Assembly (NCBI RefSeq): GCF_030867095.1
Contig: NC_081830.1
Span: 36,005,832-36,069,831 of the forward strand
Length of the DNA stretch: 64,000 nt
Direction of reading: 5' to 3'
Source of the DNA: Alligator mississippiensis
Taxonomy: Eukaryota > Chordata > Crocodylia > Alligatoridae
The notes under the pieces are model-generated. The model searched no databases, was not told the DNA's origin, and worked only from the letters and a program-made list of their open reading frames with translations. Each line of letters begins with the position of its first letter. Position 1 is the first letter of the stretch. The translations under genes were made by a program, and so were the position numbers. This document shows, one piece after another, positions 57,159-64,000 of this stretch.

Positions 57159-58070
57159 TGTATAATGTAATGCCCACCAAAACTTATTAGCTTAAAATTG
57201 TTTTGTGCTTAAAACAAAGATCATGCTTAGGATTTAATAGACTTTTTTTACCTTATTGCTGTTAATTTTTGTATTTTCCTTAAATTGTGAACTATCTTAA
57301 GGACTCCATTTTATGTTGTTTCTTGCTTGACATAAGTGAGTGATCTTTGTATGCCCTGGGTACGTGATGTGTATGTGTAGATGAATGAATGGAGATTTTT
57401 GCTTGTAAGTGAAAGGAGGATTTAACAGTCTATGTAACCAAGCATTGTCTTAACGATGTGCCAAATGTATGAGTTACCAGACAGTAAACTAACTAATGGA
57501 TGATTGAAGAACTAGCCTGTGACCAGTTGCAGAGGAGATAAGCTAAGCTACAGGGTAAAGGAAGAATTCTGCTTGTCCTGCAATTTAGTTTAAACAACTT
57601 TCAAGGCTGGAAGACTCACTTTTATGACAGGAATGACCTTGAGCTGAGATAACAAGAAGATTATTGAGAAACAACATCTGGGCAAAGACTGCAGATGGAA
57701 AAATACCTCAACTTTGAACAAAGATTTGAAATCCCTATAAAAGTGGGATGCAGCAATGCCAGAATGGAGGATTCACACTGCAACATCAGGGAGTATAGGC
57801 ACATCTTTTCACCCCTGCTCCCACCACCATCTCTCTCAATGAGCCTGGGCTGGCCAACTAGTGCTAACATTGAGCAAGCAAGCAGGTAACTATAACATTT
57901 CTATTGAGTGTGTTCGTCTGTGTGAATGATGAGTATGTTTGTCTTTGTGTTTGTCTCTGTGAAGTCTTTGTATGGTATTGTTTTATGTAATCAATACATG
58001 TGGGACTTTGCCTTATCCTCTCATAAGGGCCTCACTTGTGATTTGAGCAATTGGCAATGTGTGTAATACA
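57159..58070 (+). mobile_element. Endogenous retrovirus 3' LTR
   Basis: A 912-bp LTR fossil from TGTATAATG to GTGTAATACA, sharing its length with the solo LTR 28769-29608. TATA box CCCTATAAAAGTGGG near 57735 and a polyadenylation-like AATACATGTGG near 57990. With the env relic before it, this is the 3' end of a class I-like endogenous retrovirus; the rest of the provirus is not recognised. Confidence 0.75.
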
Positions 58071-58189
58071 GGAGGGTCCTAGAAGGTCAGGGGCATGGTT
58101 GGTGGAGTATCCTCCTCTCCTAGGGGAGAATCTGGGTCCCAGCAGGAGAGCTTCCTCATGCTTCAGGCAGCATCCAGCCTGCAAGGAAA

Positions 58190-59112
58190 TAGTGTTATGC
58201 AAAGCTTCGGGTGGTGATTCGATTTGGAGGAGATTCAGCCAGATTTGGTGGCCAAATCTCTGAATCTGATTTGAATCAGGGGACCAAGTTAAAGGTCCAA
58301 ATCAATTCAAAGCTCTCCAAATCTTTGGAAAATATTCGTAGAGCTTTGATGATTTGGGCAGTCCCTGGTGGCTGCAGCAGGGAGCCGCAACTGACTCTGA
58401 GTTGGTAAGTAGTAGGGGTGAAGGAGGAGGGGCTGGGGAAGGGGACCATGTGGGGACTCCTACCAGCCTCCTGCCTCCCCCGCTCCCCCTGCCCCCTCAT
58501 GGCTGCCCTGCCCATCCCAGCTCTGTACTTTAAAGAAAAGCCCCGGTGCTCACCAGGTACTGCCGGGCACAGGCGCGATCCCTGCTTCCTGCCATTGCTC
58601 CACACTGCATGGGAGGCTCTGCCACAAGCCCTCCAATCCCCCCACTGCTCCCCCAGCCCCCCCACAGGTACCCCACCCAGGCCAGCTCTGGCCCTTCAAG
58701 AAAAAAGATGGATAAAGGCCCCAGGACTCACCACTTCTGCAGTGGCCTCGGGGCTTTGCGGGGCTCGTGCACAGGACACATGGCACAGGCATTTCTTAAG
58801 ATGGCCCATGCAGGGCACCTGTGGGGTGGCTGAGGGAGCGACGGGGGGGGGTCAGGGGCCTCATGCAGAGCCCCCCACGCAACGTGTGGCAGTGGGAGAA
58901 CAGCAAGCATCGGGGGCTTTTTTTTTTTTCAATTGCCAGGAGTTGGGGCAGCCATTGCCAGGCTGGGAGAGGGGCAAGGGATGGACCTGGCCTGGCTGCT
59001 TTGCCAATTCAGCTGAATCAAATTGGGGCAGTGATTTGAATCACCAAATTGAATCACTATCCCCTGAATCTACCGAATCCAAAGCAAATACTAGTCGCTT
59101 CACACAGGCCTC
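58190..59112. mobile_element. hAT-like element inserted in an older hAT element
   Basis: The 923-bp element runs from TAGTGTTATGCAAAGCTTCGG to CGCTTCACACAGGCCTC (inverse GAGGCCTGTGTGAAGC). It has an 8-bp duplication caaggaaa (58182-58189) / caaggaac (59113-59120), 7 of 8 matching. The arms carry GATTTGGAG/AAATCTTTGG and GAATCAGG-type motifs. The centre (58430-59010) is very GC-rich and produces long overlapping frames on both strands, including one of 271 codons, with no known domain; I treat these as not genes. Confidence 0.82.
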
Positions 59113-59174
59113 CAAGGAACACTACAGTCTGGGTTTGGCCCAAAATTCAGTACAAAGTGAGTTTGACACCCCTG
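59113..59174 (-). mobile_element. End of an older hAT element
   Basis: GTGAGTTTGACACCCCTG is the inverse of CAGGGGTGTCAAACTCAC, a very common hAT terminus. CTCTAGAG (59175-59182) follows as the possible target duplication. Its other part likely lies left of 58190 (GCATCCAGCCTGCAAGG). The younger element 58190-59112 split it. Confidence 0.7.
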
Positions 59175-59182
59175 CTCTAGAG

Positions 59183-60194
59183 AATGAGCAATCCCATTTT
59201 CTCAATCTCTTGCCAACTTTCGTGATACCATAACAAGAATGGTATGTTGTTTGTTGATTTTGTTAAAGCAACAACTCCTAATATCAGTTGATTTTTCTCA
59301 GACTCTCAGCTTGAGCTGAAAATGCAAACTCTTCATAGGCCCTGTGCCTGAATCCCTTGGGCTGAAAGCTGTCATTCCCCCATACTCAAAGACAAATAAA
59401 AAGTTTAGCTCTAAGTTGACTGCCTTGCCCAAGTATCCTCTCAAGGAGGAAAGACCAGGTATGAAAAAGGTTGTTGTGTTGAGTAAAGCAAAACAAAAAC
59501 CAATGGCTAGAAGTTAAAGCCAAACAGCTTGATTTGAGAAAAAAGGCATAAGCTTCTATTATTTTGGGTGCTCAAAATATGACTTTCTCACAGGGTCAAA
59601 GTATCTTCTCAGGGAGCAAATACCAGGTCAAAATATTTTTTGCCTAGCGCATGAAGCAAGGCAGGAAAAAATCAACAGCTGAATGGTGATCATCTTGAAA
59701 TGAGAAATAGGGTTCAAATTCTTATGATCTAGGGAAGTGTAATCACTGGTACATGTTCCAAAGGGCAGTGGTGAATTCCCCAGCTCCTGGCCCTTCAAAG
59801 CCAGCCCAGAGGACTATCTGGGTGATTTGATTTCATCAAACAAATGTTACTAGGCTCAAGATAGGGTATCTGCGTGAAATGCTAGAGCCTGTATAATGTG
59901 GAAGGACAGGCTAGATGGTCTCATATATGATTCTTTCTGGCCTTCAAAGTGTGCAATCTGAAAAAATAACCTCATATTAGGGTATTACAAAACCCAATGA
60001 TTTTTATTTATTTATTTATTTTTGTCTGAGAATGCCAATAAATTTTGGGAACTTTATTATTATTATTGGCTGTTGGCCATATAATTCAGAGGAAACCATG
60101 ATGGCTGTGCCTCAGATCCACATGAAACCTGACAGGCCTCCTTAAGAGACAGAGCATTCTGATGGACAATAGAGGAGAAACTTGTGTTAAGTTC
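59183..60194. other. No recognised feature
   Basis: Mostly unique AT-rich DNA with a TTTA repeat near 60003-60022 and TTATTA near 60055. CTAGATGGTCTCATATATGATTC...TGG at about 59911-59941 faintly recalls a CR1 tail. No gene seen. Confidence 0.4.
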
Positions 60195-60716
60195 TGTTAG
60201 ACCCCGACTCCATGCGGCGTCCAACAACTAGGGAGACGACAGTCCAATTGCCCATGGATGCTGTTAGTCATTAGCCAGAGCAACCAGGGAGCAAACACCA
60301 GCACACGTTGCTTGCAACAGTTTTATTCAGAATGGAGACAGCTTTGGACTAGCTCCCAAAAAACAAATAAACCAGGGAGCCGCACTGAACAATAGTTTTT
60401 TCCACATTTATACACCTTGGTTCATACCCATTACCATTCACTCCGCCTCCGTCCCTCCTTTGGTTCCACCCATTTCTCCTCCCATCTCAAACTGTGCCTC
60501 TGTTTAAGGTTGCTTTCTTCGCATGGTATTACTATGCATTTCATTCATTTACATGCCTCTCAGCTAAAAGCGCGTGCATAAGACTTTCTCCCGGTCAGTT
60601 GTGGTTCTTGCTGGTTCTTTTTAGTTTCTTGCTGACTTCAACACCATCTCCAAGTCCGTATTTCTGCTTTGTTCCCTAACGATAGCTGTTGGTCTGTATC
60701 CTATTTTTACACAACA
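60195..60716 (-). mobile_element. LTR (minus), same family as 52652-53144
   Basis: A 522-bp LTR fossil read on the minus strand from about TGTTGTGTAAAAATAGG (60716) to GGGGTCTAACA (60195). TATA box GGTGTATAAATGTGG near 60415 and GAATAAAAC as the polyadenylation signal near 60330. No convincing target duplication, so the left limit in LTR terms is approximate. Confidence 0.75.
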
Positions 60717-61190
60717 CATCATGCACTTTGCACCCTATCCTTTTGTTAAAAATCTGCTTACTTAAGCATTAGCAAAGTTAGTTACTTTTAATATATCATC
60801 TAGCCTTGTGACCAGCAGCTTTTGCTGAGACACAGGAAAAAAAGCCTTAATTCAATTGCACACTCAATGCTCCCCAAAATCTATACCATTACCCTAACAC
60901 TCCCTCACAAAATTAGTATAGGCCGCAAAAGAGAAACCCAGATGATTCTCCAGCGTTCATCACTCTCCCCACACAATACACCCCTTGGGCCTGGCAAGGT
61001 AGATGGTGCTTTTGTGTTACTCAGACAGAGGTCTGACCTTTGCCTATCGTTGATGACCATTGAGTGGGTGTTTAGGGCACTTGCTTTTTACCCTGGGACT
61101 GAGCCAGGAACTGGGACGATGGTACCATAGGGATATTTTTTTCTTTATCAATGGCATGAACATGCAGCTGAACATTAACTAGATGCTTGG
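60717..61190. other. Unrecognised, possibly retroelement interior
   Basis: The stretch lies between two minus-oriented LTR-like blocks and could be retroelement-derived, but no conserved block was recognised. Short frames have no domain. Confidence 0.3.
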
Positions 61191-61710
61191 TGTTGTCGTG
61201 GAAACACACGCAGCATACTTTTGAGTCAGGTCAGTAGAAGCTTTTATTCAAATGAAACTATGGCTGTAGGGGGGACCCCAAAGTGACATGGATTTCCCAA
61301 GCACTTGGAAGGGGTTCCCCCCCCAAGAGCAAAATCAGGAGACTTATATACTTTTTAACAGTCGCTTACAACTCACATGATCATATAGTGGAATTAGCTA
61401 GAAAAGCAGCTACAAACATTACTTCATACTGCTTTGCTGTTATCAGGCTGGGAACTATAGGGGGAGACAAAGGGAGAAATAACACTCCCTTCTTGCACCT
61501 GGAAATCAGAGTTGTACATACTTTTTGCTATCTTCAAGGCCGCGGTGAGTGAAGCAGTTTCAGAGGAGTTACAAAGAACAAACACTTTCTCTTATCTGTT
61601 CTACTATACAGAACCAGCAATTTCCCACAAAGCAGTTATGTCATCTTATAACTCGTATGATCAAAGTTTAAGGCATTCATTTTTTTCTGATTCTACAGTG
61701 TTATTGTAGC
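61191..61710 (-). mobile_element. LTR-like block (minus)
   Basis: On the minus strand it ends TTTCCACGACAACA at 61191, has GAATAAAAGCTTC (polyadenylation signal) near 61240 and GTATATAAGTCTCC (TATA box) near 61345, the expected order within an LTR. The upstream limit is not clear. It is a different family from 60195-60716. Confidence 0.55.
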
Positions 61711-64000
61711 ACTATTAGTGACTTTGATTTTTTAAAAGTCTGAATAAATGTCAAGGGTTAAAAAGGACCTTTTTTAACTTGCCATGGAAAATAGGTATGC
61801 TGTTTGCACAGGAAGGCCCTGGTTTTTATTTTACTTTGTGTTCCTAATCTTTGCATAAATTCTGGGAATTAATAAAACCACATTGCATTACTATTTTTAC
61901 TATACAAACTAAAATACATTAATTTTAACACAAACAAAACAAAAACAAGGGTGTAAAGGGAAACAAAGGATGACAAAGCAAACAATTTAGTAGCCTTTTT
62001 TTATTTTTGGCATGGCTGAACTCTGCAAGGTCATGGAGGTAATGCTTTGCACAATGTATCATTTTGTAGCCCCTTTTCAGGTATTTCATAGCTTATCAAG
62101 AAGTTTTGCTTCACATTTTATAGTCCAGCATAGTTGTTATTACAATTACTTATAATACTAGCATTTTACAGACTTAGTAAAACACAATCGTTACACATAA
62201 CAGTTAAGCTTGATTTTTTTCTTGTCTTCAGTGGTGGTCCCATTCTGTAAAACAAAAAAACAAAAAGGAAGGAGTTCATCCCTTTAGTTTAGTTTTTCAT
62301 ACACTTGTGGCTGGCTTTGCTTGGTTTATAGCCAGGTTGGCACTCATTTAAAATTTTCTCCTCCTTGCACTTCACAGAGGCTGCTTTTACAGCAGTGTTC
62401 TTCTCTTAAAGTGGTGGCGTTTCATGCCACACTTTTTTTTTTTTTTTTTTACTTGCACCAAGGGTTTTTTCCGTTGGAGTATGCTCCCGTTAGCTTTTTG
62501 TTAATTCATAATGAGAAAATGAGATGGGAGCTAGGGTTTTAAGGCACCCTGTATTTGCCTCTGCCTATTCCCCAGGGTGGTTATTATGCAGCATTTTGCA
62601 GAGCCTACCCTGCTACAGGTCGCTCTACTACACTCACCACACCTAGGAGGGTGGCAGTTTCAGGTCATCCTTAGGATTAAACTTTCTACTCTCCTGCTTT
62701 GATCTTCTTTATTTCTGATGGCCACAGTCTCTGACTTCTGGGTTTTTTGCCCACCCCTCGGGTTAGTTGAGGTTGCAGGCTCCAGTCTCTGGCAGCTCTA
62801 ACTGATTTTTTCTCTATGCCTTTTTTCTGGACTGCCAGATTACTTGGTCCTTTAGGGCTCTGAAGACTCTTTATTAGATTTTTCTTTTCTTTTTTTCTCT
62901 CTCTTTTTAACAACTTTTCAGAATCCTAACACTTTTTCTAGGTTTCACTCAACTTTTAGTTTTCCTTTTCTTAACATATTTTAACCATATCCTTTCTGGG
63001 CTACAGGCTTCACAAGCCGTTCTTATCAGTGGCCCCTTCTTGCCTTGCTCTTTGTAAACTAATTTATTCATCAAATTTCTCTCTGTTATAGCTGTACAGC
63101 TCAGCAGGCTTCACTTCAGGACTAAGAAAGTTTCCCTGAAAGACTGTGGGTGACAAATTACACAGTACATAGAATTCCTTTAGGAAAACTTTTCCCACCT
63201 TAAAAAGGAAACCTTTAAACTATGCCTCTGCAGAGAAAAACATATTATGCCTCTTAAGAATAAGTTCACTCCTCTTTCCCTGCTCAGAGCAACTTAAAGA
63301 AATTCTGAGCACTGATTTCTCTTTACACAGCTATACCCTGATGTTTCTTAAAATAAGCAATTACACTCCTACAACTATTTCTATTTTTCTAAGTTCTTCA
63401 CTGTTCCTAGAGAGGCAGGGGAGAGAGAGAACTAAGTTTCCCTTCACATTCAATCACAAATTCTCTGCCACTGCCTGAGCAGATGTCCAGTAACATACCT
63501 TGTCTTTTTCTGTTCTTTTTTGCCTCCATTTTCTGATATACACAGGATTCTAGAGTGTCTGTCTCATATTTCTCTAACTGGCTTTGATCTCTTTGAAACT
63601 ATACTGCCTGTATAACACTTTGTCTTGCTAAAACTTGTACTAGTAACTTACACTTTACAAACTTCACAGCAAACACACCTGCTTTTGTCTTTTCTCTAAA
63701 AATGGCTGTAATTATTTTCCTGAGGACCTTACAGTTAAAGGACCCTGTTCATTCACACAGCCTTTCTAGCAGAGAGATGATTTCCTTTGCTTTTTAGCTT
63801 TCTATTGTAAACACAACAGGAGGTTTTTACTTAAATACAAGTGGACCACAGCATATACTTCCACAGCACGTACTCCTGTTCACTACTCTGCCTGGCCTGA
63901 ACAAAGTCTCCTGACCATCAGTAACAAACAGCATCTCCTACACAATACTTATAACTTCAGTTACTTCCTATATAACTTTACTACAAGTTTCAGCTAACCC
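61711..64000. other. AT- and pyrimidine-rich region, nothing recognised
   Basis: I find no gene, LINE or clear transposon end. There is a T run at 62432-62450 and long pyrimidine-rich parts around 62860-62960. ACCACACCTAGGAGGGTGGCAG near 62640 may be part of a retroelement, but its family and limits are unknown to me. Confidence 0.35.

Noticed and set aside
57661-57889. Short frames in the LTR at 57-58 kb
   Set aside because: They overlap the promoter and R region of an LTR and have no domain.
58418-59233. 271-codon plus-strand frame
   Set aside because: It spans the GC-rich interior and right arm of the hAT-like element and runs into another transposon; composition is low-complexity and no domain is visible.

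Overview
This is nuclear DNA of an amniote, most likely a crocodilian and possibly a turtle. It is full of CR1 LINEs with the sauropsid-type 3' tail, tRNA-derived SINEs, hAT-type non-autonomous DNA transposons and solo LTRs. The only host genes are single-exon olfactory receptors. The species call is inferred from repeat content.

Host genes. One olfactory receptor looks intact (24547-25476, +). A second (43956-44890, +) has one frameshift and an altered DRY motif. A third (881-1809, -) is an obvious pseudogene. The three lie about 19-23 kb apart, a degraded part of an olfactory receptor cluster. Two other coding-like stretches (near 46.8-47.2 kb and 49.4-50.1 kb, both -) were not recognised.

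Layout. 0-4.6 kb: OR pseudogene, two small hAT elements with target duplications and a 1.26 kb long-TIR element. 4.9-13.7 kb: two long CR1 copies head to head, the left one split by a solo LTR. 14.0-15.4 kb: a third CR1. 15.8-19 kb: solo LTR, a tRNA-Ile-headed SINE and a hAT element with a perfect 8-bp target duplication whose left end is tandemly duplicated. 19.6-24 kb: CR1 fragments, inverted tRNA-like arrays and a GATA array between 17-bp inverted repeats. 24.5 kb: intact receptor. 26.2-28.5 kb: a Penelope-like element with a GIY-YIG-type segment and a hammerhead-like tail, split by a 1.47 kb fold-back hAT element. 28.8-36 kb: three solo LTRs, CR1/L3 pieces and a GC-rich tandem repeat. 36-43.9 kb: mostly quiet. 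45-53 kb: LTRs and CR1 pieces. 53-59 kb: hAT elements, a tandem array with tRNA-like modules, a retroviral env relic with its LTR, and another hAT element. 60-64 kb: two LTR-like blocks and AT/pyrimidine-rich DNA with nothing recognised.

Best leads. They are (1) hammerhead-ribozyme-like motifs in Penelope-type tails at up to four places; (2) one superfamily of hAT-like elements with a shared terminus and very different interiors, often tandem or fold-back; (3) a tandem array with repeated Pol III-like boxes; (4) the hairpin-flanked GATA array; and (5) a 38-base CR1-tail fragment found identically inside two separate CR1 copies. All calls come from reading the sequence; no database or folding search was run.
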